DNA of 14,523 bases from Thiobacillus sp. (GCA_024710445.1 JANJUT010000204.1:1-14523); one strand, 5' to 3'; positions 1 through 7,108 are shown, counted from the stretch's first letter. Numbers and translations: made by a program. The notes: a model not told the origin generated them from the sequence alone.

Positions 1-1
1 T

Positions 2-148
2 CAATGCTTGAGAATAGACAGGCAACAATATCCCACATCATTTCTAATCGAATTGGCGCGCAATACCAAAAAGCTTGATCTTGTTGTGCTCTTGCTAGAT
101 AAAACCACGCAGGAAACCAAGTTCCTTGGCATCACGACGCCGAACTAA
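2..148 (+). CDS. 3' end of an unrecognised gene (probable integron cassette gene), partial at window edge
   Basis: The frame starting at base 2 is open from the window edge to TAA at 146-148, giving 48 residues that read like a real protein C-terminus: a mixed charged segment, a hydrophobic stretch (LDLVVLLLD) and a polar end (ETKFLGITTPN). The family is not recognised and no function is proposed. Base composition is clearly more AT-rich than in the genes from 558 onward, which suggests foreign origin. The stop codon lies three bases before a CTCTAAC box that opens an attC-like structure, the usual spacing for a cassette gene and its recombination site. The start and most of the gene lie outside the window. 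Frame 1 also stays open to 78 but is less protein-like. Confidence is moderate because only the tail is visible. Confidence 0.45.
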   Translation, partial: QCLRIDRQQYPTSFLIELARNTKKLDLVVLLLDKTTQETKFLGITTPN

Positions 149-151
149 GTT

Positions 152-320
152 CTCTAACATGGCAGTCAAGCGGGACTGGCCGTCAGTGGCTTCGGTTTGG
201 TATTGTAGGCTGGTTATGCCATCACACTCGCTGCCGTGCGCTGCGGCCAACCTCGCTCCCTTCGGTCGCTAGACGCTGCGCGATAAAGCCGCGCAGCGCC
301 GGTTAGCTCTACGGTTAGAG
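152..320 (+). mobile_element. attC-like integron recombination site
   Basis: The left end is CTCTAAC (152-158), a 6-base spacer, then GTCAAGC (165-171). The right end is GGTTAGC (301-307), a 6-base spacer, then GTTAGAG (314-320). The outer boxes are perfectly complementary and fit the attC consensus for R'' (RYYYAAC) closely; the R' box fits GTTRRRY except at its last base. The inner boxes are only partly complementary, as expected for L''/L' boxes, where mismatches and unpaired bases are normal. Inside is a strong 9-bp hairpin (274-282 with 290-298, 7-base loop). At 169 bases the site is longer than most attC sites, so it may be an unusual long site or a hybrid of two. No integrase gene is visible, so this may be the edge of an integron array or an orphan cassette. 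Confidence 0.5.
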
Positions 321-557
321 GTCGCAATGGAACAAGCGCCGATTGATGACCGAAAGCAGCTTTGGCAACTGCTGCATACTCTGGACGTGCTTCCAGTACG
401 TCGACCGCATTTGCGCGTTCATACAAGAGCTTTCCATCGCCAACGGGCACATTGCTTGTGATCTATCCGGTTCCCGGGAAATGCTCAATCCGCTAGTCAG
501 CGCGGACGTTGTACGATAAAACTACACTGTGCCTGTTATTTTCAGATTGCCGCCAAA
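321..557. other. Gene-poor stretch between the attC-like site and the DUF2784 gene
   Basis: No convincing gene is seen here. On the minus strand a GTG-initiated frame runs from 450 to 214. Its first roughly 45 residues are protein-like (for example LLYERANAVDVLEARPEYAAV), but the frame then runs into the attC-like hairpin, so any gene would be decayed or cut by the recombination site. A short plus-strand frame from ATG 327 gives only about 45 residues with Arg/His-rich, shadow-like composition. The 60 bases before ATG 558 are AT-richer than the flanks and probably hold the promoter of the next gene, but no well-spaced -35/-10 pair stands out. Confidence 0.3.
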
Positions 558-968
558 ATGAACCTGGCACTGCCAACCGCATTGCTTGCAGATGCTGTGC
601 TGTTTATCCACTTTGCCGTTGTCCTGTTCATTGTGGGCGGGCTGGTGCTTGTCGTTGCAGGCAATCTGCTGGCCTGGCGGTGGGTGAATGCGCTTGGGTT
701 TCGCGTTGCGCACCTTGCGGCAATCGGCTTTGTCGTTGCCGAGTCATGGCTGGGGGTCGTCTGCCCGCTCACCTCGCTGGAGTCATGGCTACGCACACAG
801 GCCGGTTCGGCGGCTTACAGTGAGGGGTTCATCGAGCACTGGATTCAGCGGATGCTGTTCTACGAGGCACCGCCCTGGGTCTTTGTTGCCGCGTACACGG
901 TGTTCGGGCTGCTTGTTATGGTCGCCTGGTGGCGCTATCCGCCCGGACGCGGCCAGTCCCGTCATTAA
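558..968 (+). CDS. DUF2784 family inner-membrane protein
   Basis: This 136-residue protein has about four hydrophobic segments (roughly residues 6-37, 46-68, 96-102 adjoining 105-126). It carries the conserved marks I associate with DUF2784: an early His in helix one (H18), a His in the second helix (H52), CPLT at 69-72 followed by LE, GFIEHW at 90-95, and YEAPPW at 102-107 ahead of the last helix. Length agrees with the family. The function of DUF2784 is unknown; these are small integral membrane proteins in many proteobacteria. The start at ATG 558 is chosen because it gives the complete first helix, although no strong Shine-Dalgarno sequence precedes it. It stands alone: 151 bases separate it from the next gene, so co-transcription is uncertain. 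Confidence 0.85.
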   Translation: MNLALPTALLADAVLFIHFAVVLFIVGGLVLVVAGNLLAWRWVNALGFRVAHLAAIGFVVAESWLGVVCPLTSLESWLRTQAGSAAYSEGFIEHWIQRMLFYEAPPWVFVAAYTVFGLLVMVAWWRYPPGRGQSRH

Positions 969-1105
969 ATTGCCAAATAATAAAGCGAACTGAAACGGCC
1001 AATTGCGTTGATGTTGATGCATCAGGCCGAATCGTTCACACTGGTCCCTGTGCCATAGAGGCATTCATGCAAACGCAGACGGTTCGGTATTCTCGCAAAG
1101 AGTCC

Positions 1106-1110
1106 AGGAG
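1106..1110 (+). promoter_or_regulatory. Ribosome binding site of the diguanylate cyclase
   Basis: AGGAG lies 9 bases before GTG 1120. It fixes the non-ATG start, since no ATG with a comparable site is nearby in this frame. Confidence 0.7.
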
Positions 1111-1119
1111 ACGCGCACT

Positions 1120-1947
1120 GTGATTACGCCTCTGGCATTGGGTCTCGTTTTTTCAGGTGCCATCATCCAGTTGATCGCGCTGCTGCCCATCCGGCAGTTG
1201 ATTGCAAGCTTGCCCCCCGGCCCCCTGCGCAGCCGCTGGTATGCCATGCTGGCCATGATCGTGCTGTTTTTCGTCGGCTATCTTGCCTATGCCAATGTTT
1301 TCTGGGGTAATCACTCAAAACCGATTGATCTGATTGTTCCGGCCATCTTCTTTCTCGGCGCGTGCTTCGTCTGGCTGACCGCGACACTTTCGCTGCAGAC
1401 GATGTCGGATGTGATGCGCATCACGCTGCTGGAGCGCGAAACCATCACGGATTCCCTGACGGGCTTGTTTAACCGGCGTTATCTGGATCGCCGGTTAAAC
1501 GAAGACATCGCCACCGCACATCGCTACTCGCTGCCTCTTTCGATCATGATGATCGATATCGACCATTTCAAGCCAGTGAACGATCAGTTTGGCCACCAGG
1601 CCGGCGACCGCGCGCTGGTGTCCCTGGGCGAGATCATCTCGGAGACAGTGCGCGAGTCTGACTACGTGGCGCGCTACGGCGGCGAAGAGTTTCTGGTTGT
1701 TGCGCCATACACGCCCCTGCCGGATGCAACCGGATTGTCTGAACGTTTGCGCAAGCAGGTTGAATTGGCGGCTTTCAAGCTGCCGGATGTGCCTGATGAA
1801 ATCAGGCTCACGGTCAGCATCGGTGTGGCCAGCCTGGGTCAGGATGTCGACAACATCGAGCGCCTGGTTCATGTGGCCGATGACAATCTGTATCGTGCCA
1901 AAGCGGCCGGCCGCAACAGGGTCGTTAACGGCATGCCGGACGCATGA
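1120..1947 (+). CDS. Membrane-anchored diguanylate cyclase (GGDEF protein)
   Basis: It is predicted to make cyclic di-GMP from two GTP at the inner membrane. The N-terminal 90 residues form about three hydrophobic segments (around 4-22, 41-61 and 70-90) with no recognised ligand-binding domain. A short helical linker leads to a complete GGDEF domain from DSLTGLFNRR (111-120), through DIDHFKPVND (146-155, metal and nucleotide binding), to the active GGEEF signature at 187-191. The RxxD inhibitory site is present as RESD (178-181), exactly five residues before GGEEF, so product inhibition is expected. No EAL or HD-GYP domain is attached. Translation starts at GTG 1120, supported by AGGAG at 1106-1110. 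The sensed signal cannot be told from the sequence. The permease gene begins 43 bases after its stop. Confidence 0.93.
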   Translation: MITPLALGLVFSGAIIQLIALLPIRQLIASLPPGPLRSRWYAMLAMIVLFFVGYLAYANVFWGNHSKPIDLIVPAIFFLGACFVWLTATLSLQTMSDVMRITLLERETITDSLTGLFNRRYLDRRLNEDIATAHRYSLPLSIMMIDIDHFKPVNDQFGHQAGDRALVSLGEIISETVRESDYVARYGGEEFLVVAPYTPLPDATGLSERLRKQVELAAFKLPDVPDEIRLTVSIGVASLGQDVDNIERLVHVADDNLYRAKAAGRNRVVNGMPDA

Positions 1948-1964
1948 AACAGCGAGCCACCCGG

Positions 1965-1994
1965 ATGAATCCGCCTCCTGCTGCCCTGCTATGA
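1965..1994 (+). CDS. Possible 9-residue leader ORF coupled to the permease start
   Basis: ATG 1965 opens a mini-ORF encoding MNPPPAALL and ending in TGA at 1992-1994. The stop overlaps the permease ATG (1991-1993) as ATGA. A GCGAG sequence lies about 8 bases upstream of ATG 1965, while the permease ATG itself has no clear Shine-Dalgarno sequence, so coupled translation is plausible. Three successive proline codons are a known ribosome-stalling context relieved by EF-P. Such a short ORF can arise by chance, so this is tentative. Confidence 0.25.
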   Translation: MNPPPAALL

Positions 1995-4021
1995 CCTACG
2001 CGCAGATTGCCATCATTGTCGTGCTGCTCGCCACCATGGGCATGTTCCTGTGGGGCCGCTGGCGGCATGACATGGTCGCACTGGGCGCGTTGCTGGCCTG
2101 CGTGTTCGCGGGGCTGGTGCCCGGCAGGGAAGCCTTTGCCGGATTCGGCCACCCGGCGGTGATCACGGTTGCCTGCGTGCTGGTGCTGGGTTACGGCCTG
2201 CAGATTTCAGGGGCGGTGGATGGGCTGACCAGGCGCCTGCTGCCCACTGCGGCGGGACCCCGACTCAGCATTCTGGCGCTGATCAGCCTGGCCGCCCTGT
2301 TGTCGGGCTTCATGAACAATGTGGGCGCGCTGGCACTGCTGATGCCGATCGCGATCCAGATGGCGGCCAGGCATGACCTGCCCGTGGGCAAGGTGCTGAT
2401 GCCGCTGTCCTTTGGCTCGATTCTGGGCGGGATGACCACGCTGATCGGTACGCCGCCCAACCTGATCGTCTCGGGCTATCGCGAAACAACCGGGATGGGC
2501 CCGTTTTCCATGTTCGACTTCTCGCCGGTGGGCGTGGCGGTGGCGGGCCTCGGCATCCTTTTTGTGGGCCTGGTGGGCTGTCGCCTGGTGCCCGCCCGCA
2601 AGCAGACCGAACTCGGCAGCTTCGAGTCGGGGGCCTATCTCAGCGAAGTCCGGATCGTCGAGGGCAGCAAGGCGGTCAACCAGTCGCTGCGAGACGTGGA
2701 GCACATGCTTGACGACACCGATGCGCAGATCGTGGGTCTGGTGCGCCACGAAGTCCGCCTGTCCGCCCCGAATCCGGGGCGCATATTGCGGGATGGCGAT
2801 ATTCTGGTAATCGAGGTCGAGCCCGAATCGCTGGCATCGGTGCTCACCAGTCTGGGACTCCAGCTTGAAGAAGACGTGCCCTCGAATGCCGATGAAGCCG
2901 CGGCAGCAGAAGCGGATACGCAGGTTGATGAGGACAAACCGGCTGGCAACGCCCCGCCAGTTGAAGAATCCCCCAGGGAAAAATCCGGTGCCGACGAGGT
3001 GGTGATTCAGGAACTGGTGGTCATGCCCAATGCGGCACTGGTGAACCGCTCTGCCACCGACATCGATCTGCGTAGCCGCTATGGCATCAATCTGCTGGCC
3101 ATCTCCCGTCAGGGGCGCCGCACCATCAAGCGCCTGCGATCGGCCCGTATCCGGGCGGGCGATGTGCTGCTGCTGCAGGGCGCGGCTGAATCGCTGTCCG
3201 GTTTTGCCGCCCAGTTTGGCTGTTTGCCGCTGGCCACGCGCGATATCCGGGTGCCCAAAAAAGGCCAGGCACTCACGGCCACGCTGGTGATGCTGGTCGC
3301 CGTGATGGCCACGGCGCTGGGCCTGCTGCCGGTGGCAGTTGCGTTTGCAGCCGCCGCGCTCGCTTTTGTGGCATTGGGGGTGGTGCCCTTGCGCTCGGTT
3401 TATAACGCAGTCGACTGGCCGGTCATCCTGCTGCTGGGAGCCATGCTGCCGGTTGCCGACGCGATGGCGACCACCGGCGCGGCCGACATGATCGCCCGGG
3501 TTTTTCTGGATAACGTGGCCCGGGGATACGCCATCGCCGGACTGGTGGTGATACTGCTGGTGACCATGTTCCTGTCGGACATGATGAACAATGCGGCCAC
3601 GGCTGCGGTGATGTGTCCGATAGCCATCAGCACCGCCAACCATCTCGGAGTCAATGCCGATGCCTTCCTGATGGCCGTCGCGGTGGGCGCGTCCTGCGCC
3701 TTCCTGACCCCCATCGGCCATCAGAACAACACGCTTATCCTCGGACCGGGTGGATTCCGCTTCGGCGATTACTGGCGTTTGGGTCTGACGCTGGAGATCA
3801 TCGTGCTGGCCGTGAGCGTGCCGATGATCCTGTGGGTATGGCCGCTTGGATGGCCTGTCCTTCTCATGGAAAATCACAGGACAAGCCCCGTCGTGGATCT
3901 GGATCGACTCAAGCGCGGACTGATCCAGGTTGAACAGAGCATCATGCTTATGGATATTTCTCACTGGAGTCACGCATGTCGGACAAAACCCTCAGATACC
4001 TGGTCGCCTCGGTCATCGTGA
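1991..4021 (+). CDS. SLC13-family (DASS-type) anion permease with two RCK_C domains
   Basis: This is a large inner-membrane transporter, 676 residues from ATG 1991. The N-terminal half has several membrane segments and the family's repeated signatures: NNVG (109-112) and GTPPN (153-157). The second half has the matching NNAAT (533-537) and GHQNNT (576-581). Between the halves sit two cytoplasmic RCK_C/TrkA_C-type regulatory domains (about 215-295 and 337-420), separated by an acidic Ala/Glu/Asp/Pro-rich linker (about 297-336). The family moves sulfate, di- and tricarboxylates or other anions, probably with sodium; the substrate cannot be assigned here. The protein would end in a family-like way at about residue 619 (ILWVWPL), yet the frame runs on 57 residues and overlaps the next gene by 46 bases, possibly through loss of a stop at 3848-3850. 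The frame is also open upstream to 1589, but that part overlaps the cyclase gene and is not protein-like. Confidence 0.9.
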   Translation: MTYAQIAIIVVLLATMGMFLWGRWRHDMVALGALLACVFAGLVPGREAFAGFGHPAVITVACVLVLGYGLQISGAVDGLTRRLLPTAAGPRLSILALISLAALLSGFMNNVGALALLMPIAIQMAARHDLPVGKVLMPLSFGSILGGMTTLIGTPPNLIVSGYRETTGMGPFSMFDFSPVGVAVAGLGILFVGLVGCRLVPARKQTELGSFESGAYLSEVRIVEGSKAVNQSLRDVEHMLDDTDAQIVGLVRHEVRLSAPNPGRILRDGDILVIEVEPESLASVLTSLGLQLEEDVPSNADEAAAAEADTQVDEDKPAGNAPPVEESPREKSGADEVVIQELVVMPNAALVNRSATDIDLRSRYGINLLAISRQGRRTIKRLRSARIRAGDVLLLQGAAESLSGFAAQFGCLPLATRDIRVPKKGQALTATLVMLVAVMATALGLLPVAVAFAAAALAFVALGVVPLRSVYNAVDWPVILLLGAMLPVADAMATTGAADMIARVFLDNVARGYAIAGLVVILLVTMFLSDMMNNAATAAVMCPIAISTANHLGVNADAFLMAVAVGASCAFLTPIGHQNNTLILGPGGFRFGDYWRLGLTLEIIVLAVSVPMILWVWPLGWPVLLMENHRTSPVVDLDRLKRGLIQVEQSIMLMDISHWSHACRTKPSDTWSPRSS

Positions 4022-4350
4022 TGCTGCTTGTTTTTCAGATCGGCACGCTGATCGCAAGCGCATTCGGCATGGCATGGGGCGCAGTGTCTGCCGTGGTCGT
4101 GGCCGCCGTTTCGTTTTTTTCCGCCCGTCTGGCCCGAGCCGGCGGCAGGAATTCAGTCTGGTTTCTGCTGCCCACCATCCTGTTCACGATCATCCCGCTT
4201 GCCTACCTGATCTGGCATGCCTGGACGGCAGAGGTCAGCGGTTTTGAGCGCCTGGCAGGCTTTGCACCGTTCCTGATTGGTTTTGCAGGCCCGGTGCTGG
4301 TGTTGCTGCTGGTGTATCTCGAACTGCGCAAGCGCACACTGAAACCATGA
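3976..4350 (+). CDS. Four-helix inner-membrane protein of unknown function
   Basis: This 124-residue protein has four clear hydrophobic helices (about 9-29, 32-50, 60-82 and 94-115), joined by short basic loops (RLARAGGR at 51-58) and ending in a basic tail (RKRTLKP). I do not recognise a family or a catalytic motif. The start at ATG 3976 is supported by GGAG at 3966-3969, six bases upstream. The gene begins inside the end of the permease reading frame (46-base overlap, different frame) and its TGA overlaps the ATG of the next gene as ATGA. It is therefore very likely translated together with its neighbours. Codon choice and composition match them. It could be an accessory membrane partner of the small downstream protein, but that is only inferred from coupling. 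Confidence 0.75.
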   Translation: MSDKTLRYLVASVIVMLLVFQIGTLIASAFGMAWGAVSAVVVAAVSFFSARLARAGGRNSVWFLLPTILFTIIPLAYLIWHAWTAEVSGFERLAGFAPFLIGFAGPVLVLLLVYLELRKRTLKP

Positions 4351-4691
4351 TCCGCTTTTCGAAATCGATGGCTGCGTGGAATACGCCGGGATTCGAGGAA
4401 TCCCTGAAGCAGGAGATTGCGGCACTGGATGAGCGTCACCTTCCCCTGCAACAAGGCCTGGTTGCCAGCAGTCGTGTTTCAGGCGGCCCGATCCAGGCCA
4501 TGATCCTGAGTGTGGCCGAAGAAGCCGGAGTCGTCCGGGTCAAGGCCGGGATTTTCTACAAAGGGGTGATCGCGGGCTGCAATTGTGCCGACGACCCCTC
4601 GCCCATCGACGAGCAAAATGAACACTGCGTGGTGCAGTTCCTGATCGACAGGCAGACGGCCGAGGCCTCGGTTACGCTGCTTGCGGAGTAA
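4347..4691 (+). CDS. Small conserved soluble protein with Cys-x-Cys motif, function unknown
   Basis: This is a 114-residue protein without signal peptide or membrane segment. After an amphipathic N-terminal helix (WNTPGFEESLKQEIAAL, residues 11-27) come LPLQQGL (32-38) and a compact predicted beta-rich region. A striking patch follows, GCNCADDPSP (77-86) and EHC (92-94), which gives three cysteines (C78, C80, C94) and two aspartates close together. Such an arrangement could bind a metal or Fe-S cluster or be redox active; this is inference. The layout resembles a conserved hypothetical family of proteobacteria that I cannot name precisely. Its ATG overlaps the previous TGA (ATGA), and no strong ribosome binding site is seen, so translational coupling to the membrane protein is likely. 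It ends nine bases from a convergent gene, and I see no terminator hairpin there. Confidence 0.7.
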   Translation: MIRFSKSMAAWNTPGFEESLKQEIAALDERHLPLQQGLVASSRVSGGPIQAMILSVAEEAGVVRVKAGIFYKGVIAGCNCADDPSPIDEQNEHCVVQFLIDRQTAEASVTLLAE

Positions 4692-4700
4692 ATAGCCGGA

Positions 4701-5354
4701 TTACGGCAGGACCAGACAAAAAACCGCGCCCTGGTCATTGTGCAGTCGGAGTTCGCCTGTACGTCCCTGATTGTCGTGGCTTTGCGCAATCAGCCTGGCG
4801 AACTGCAGCCCCAGGCCTGTCCCGGTTGAACGATACGGCGTATTGGTTGCCACGCTGTTGAGGACATGTTCCGGATAGCCCTCCGAGTCGTCGCGTACCG
4901 TCAGCGCCAGGCAACCATCCAGCATGGTGGCCTCGATACGGATGGTCGAGCGCGCGTAGGCTAGGGAATTGTGAATGGCGTTGATCAGGGCCATTTCGAT
5001 CAGATCGCGATCCAGAAACCAGATTGCCGGTACATCGGGATGGATATCGACCTCGATCTTGAGCTGTCCCCGTGACAGGGCAACGGCCTGTTCGCTGATT
5101 TCATGAACCAGGTCTTGTGTGGAGTAGGCATTGATTGCCGGGTGCATCTGTTGCTGACTGACCTTGTAGATGAACAAGGCCTGCTGCAATCGCCCGATTA
5201 CGCCCTGGCACAGCAGGCGCGCAGCATCGACTGCTTCGTTATGCACCGGCTCATTCTGGGCCGGAATCTGGTCGATGGTCATCGCCAGCAACCCGAGATT
5301 GTTCTTCAATTCGTGAATCAGGGCGGCGTAGAAGCCTGTATCGTCGAGTTTCAT
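4701..5354 (-). CDS. Small cytoplasmic histidine kinase without sensor domain
   Basis: This 217-residue protein consists only of a dimerisation/phospho-acceptor region and an ATPase domain. The H-box is ALIHELKNNLGLL (H14 as the likely phosphorylated His), the N-box is LINAIHNSLAYA (123-134), the G1-like box is DDSEGYP (155-161, Ser in place of the first Gly of DxGxG), and the G2 box is TGTGLGLQ (177-184). No membrane segment, PAS or HAMP domain is present, so the kinase must take its input from a partner. Its ATG 5354 overlaps the stop of the response regulator gene as ATGA, so the two are almost certainly translated together and probably act as a cognate pair. The substituted G1 motif is a mild deviation; activity is still likely. 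It faces the plus-strand gene ending at 4691. Confidence 0.88.
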   Translation of the reverse strand: MKLDDTGFYAALIHELKNNLGLLAMTIDQIPAQNEPVHNEAVDAARLLCQGVIGRLQQALFIYKVSQQQMHPAINAYSTQDLVHEISEQAVALSRGQLKIEVDIHPDVPAIWFLDRDLIEMALINAIHNSLAYARSTIRIEATMLDGCLALTVRDDSEGYPEHVLNSVATNTPYRSTGTGLGLQFARLIAQSHDNQGRTGELRLHNDQGAVFCLVLP

Positions 5355-7015
5355 GCCTGTGCCGCCCTCTGAATACCGAACCGCTTCTCTATTTCCTTGA
5401 GCTGGAGCCTCAATCCGGCCAGGCGCGGATGATCAGGTGCCTGCCGGCCAGCCTCCGCCAGATAATGCCGGGCATACTCAAGCCGTTTTTCGTCCATGCC
5501 GGATTCGTCGAGATATTTGAGTATTACCCACACGGTGTTCATCATGATGCGCGGGTTATAGGGGGCCTCATCGCAGGCAGTCAGCAGTTTCTCAACCGCA
5601 GACTGATAATCGCCCCGCTGCGCCAGCACCACGCCTTCGTTGTTCAGCTTGCGTACCCCTGAAGTAGCATCGGACAGTACCGCTGCCCCGGCATCGCTGC
5701 GCCCAGCCTCTTCATAGATACGTTTGGCCTTGGCCAGAAGCGCCTCGCTGTCGTGCGAGTTGCGCGCCACCTCCGATACCAGGCCGTCGGCTTCATCCAG
5801 GCGGCCTGTTGCCATGCAGACCCGGGCCATGTCCAGAACCAGCTGATCATCGCCACGTGTACCCGCAGCACGCAAGGCTCCTGCGGCATCCAGGACCTTG
5901 GCCGCTTCCTGCAGCTTGCCGTCCTGGATACAGGCCATGCCCTGCGTCACCGCCATAACCAGCTGTCCTTCCGGACTATCCTGCAGCGAACTTTTGTTTT
6001 TCCTCAGCGTGTCGGCAACCGCCTTGAGGTCGCCCTGCTCCAGTTGCACCCGGCACAGGTTTCCAAAATCGCTGGGCGTAATGAAAATGGAATGACGGCC
6101 TTTTTCCAGAGCATGGGTAAATGCGGTCCGCGCAGTGTCGAGATCGCCATTGGCGAGCGCGACCTCACCAAGCTTCTGCTGGCGACGAACGGTTTTTCCG
6201 GAAATGGCCACGCCTTGCAGCAACGCAGCCTGGGCGGCTGCCGCATCTTTCTTGGACAGGCAAACTTCTGACAAAAGATCATACGCAGCCACCATTTCCG
6301 GCGCTTGCTCCAGTACATCACGCAACTCTTCCTCGGCGGCCTCGTCCTTCTTTTGCATATGTAACGTGCGGGCCAGGCCTAGTCGTGCCCAGGGTATGGC
6401 GCGCATCTTGATGATTTGCTGATAGAGCACTTCTGCTTCGGTGAACCGTTCCAGTGTCACCAGCAACTCGCCCTTGAAACGCAGTGCATCCACCATGTAT
6501 TTTGGACGGCTACGGATGATTTCGTCGCAGGCCAGAATGGCTGCTTCCAGGTTATGGGCAAGAAGATGCCTGTGAACATCATGAAAGGCCCGCTTGCGTT
6601 GCAGCACACTCTCGAGACGACTATGCAACACTTCAGCGCTGAACGGCTTGATCATGTAATCGTCAGGCGCCAGTTCAGCCGTGGCAACCACTTTTTCGTA
6701 AAAGGATTCGGCTGTCACCATGATGAAAACGGTTTCAGGCGAAATCAGGTTGCTGTGGCGAAGTTCTTCCAGCAGTTGCTGGCCATCGCGGCCATCGCCC
6801 AGGTTGTAGTCGCACAGAATAAAGTCGCAGGGTTTGCTTTTGACCTGAAAGATAGCCTCAGCCGCATTGCCTGCCAGCTGGATTTTTCTAATGCCAAAGT
6901 TGGTCAGGGTCAGGCGCAGGGCATTTCGCATGCCGGGGTAATCGTCCACCACCAGCGCGCGCAACTCGCCATAGTCAATAAAGGCATCTTTGATTTGAAC
7001 TGAAGGTTGATTCAC
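5351..7015 (-). CDS. Response regulator: receiver domain fused to a TPR array
   Basis: This 554-residue protein opens with a complete receiver domain (about 18-135): acidic pair D24/D25, phospho-acceptor D69 in ILCDYNLG, T101 in VTAES, and K123 in IKPF. The rest is helical and made of degenerate tetratricopeptide repeats (about 145-545), for example around AILACDEIIRSRPKYMVDAL and the repeated A/L-rich helix pairs after it. No DNA-binding or enzymatic output domain is visible, so the output is probably protein-protein interaction. Translation starts at GTG 7015 with GGTGAG a few bases upstream on the minus strand. It is the first gene of a two-gene operon with the small kinase, overlapping it by four bases. 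The partner complex cannot be deduced from the sequence. Confidence 0.9.
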   Translation of the reverse strand: MNQPSVQIKDAFIDYGELRALVVDDYPGMRNALRLTLTNFGIRKIQLAGNAAEAIFQVKSKPCDFILCDYNLGDGRDGQQLLEELRHSNLISPETVFIMVTAESFYEKVVATAELAPDDYMIKPFSAEVLHSRLESVLQRKRAFHDVHRHLLAHNLEAAILACDEIIRSRPKYMVDALRFKGELLVTLERFTEAEVLYQQIIKMRAIPWARLGLARTLHMQKKDEAAEEELRDVLEQAPEMVAAYDLLSEVCLSKKDAAAAQAALLQGVAISGKTVRRQQKLGEVALANGDLDTARTAFTHALEKGRHSIFITPSDFGNLCRVQLEQGDLKAVADTLRKNKSSLQDSPEGQLVMAVTQGMACIQDGKLQEAAKVLDAAGALRAAGTRGDDQLVLDMARVCMATGRLDEADGLVSEVARNSHDSEALLAKAKRIYEEAGRSDAGAAVLSDATSGVRKLNNEGVVLAQRGDYQSAVEKLLTACDEAPYNPRIMMNTVWVILKYLDESGMDEKRLEYARHYLAEAGRQAPDHPRLAGLRLQLKEIEKRFGIQRAAQA

Positions 7016-7057
7016 GCTTGCTCACCGTACGCTTCGTTATTGGCCCATGCCTGAATT

Positions 7058-7073
7058 GAATCAGGCCTGATTC
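7058..7073. promoter_or_regulatory. Perfect 16-base palindrome upstream of the response regulator operon
   Basis: GAATCAGGCCTGATTC is a perfect dyad centred 50 bases before the GTG at 7015. It lies in an AT-richer strip where the promoter of the minus-strand signalling operon should be. A dimeric repressor or activator site is one reading; a short cruciform or terminator stem is another. No U-tract follows on either strand. Confidence 0.35.
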
Positions 7074-7108
7074 GGGTTAATAACGGTAATTTTTCGCTTA
7101 ACTGAACT

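Noticed and set aside
1..78. Frame 1 open from the window edge to TGA at 76-78
   Set aside because: The frame beginning at base 2 is longer, more protein-like and ends exactly at the attC-like boundary, so it is preferred.
969..1119. Possible cyclic di-GMP riboswitch or promoter before the diguanylate cyclase
   Set aside because: No recognisable riboswitch core and no well-spaced -35/-10 pair were seen; only the ribosome binding site is clear.
1589..1990. Upstream extension of the permease frame
   Set aside because: It overlaps the catalytic part of the diguanylate cyclase in another frame and reads as Trp/Arg/Ser-rich nonsense. The first membrane helix starts right after ATG 1991.
2207..3973. 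A 588-codon open frame on the minus strand
   Set aside because: It is antisense to the SLC13 permease, and its product is His/Gln/Arg-rich, low in hydrophobic residues and without motifs.
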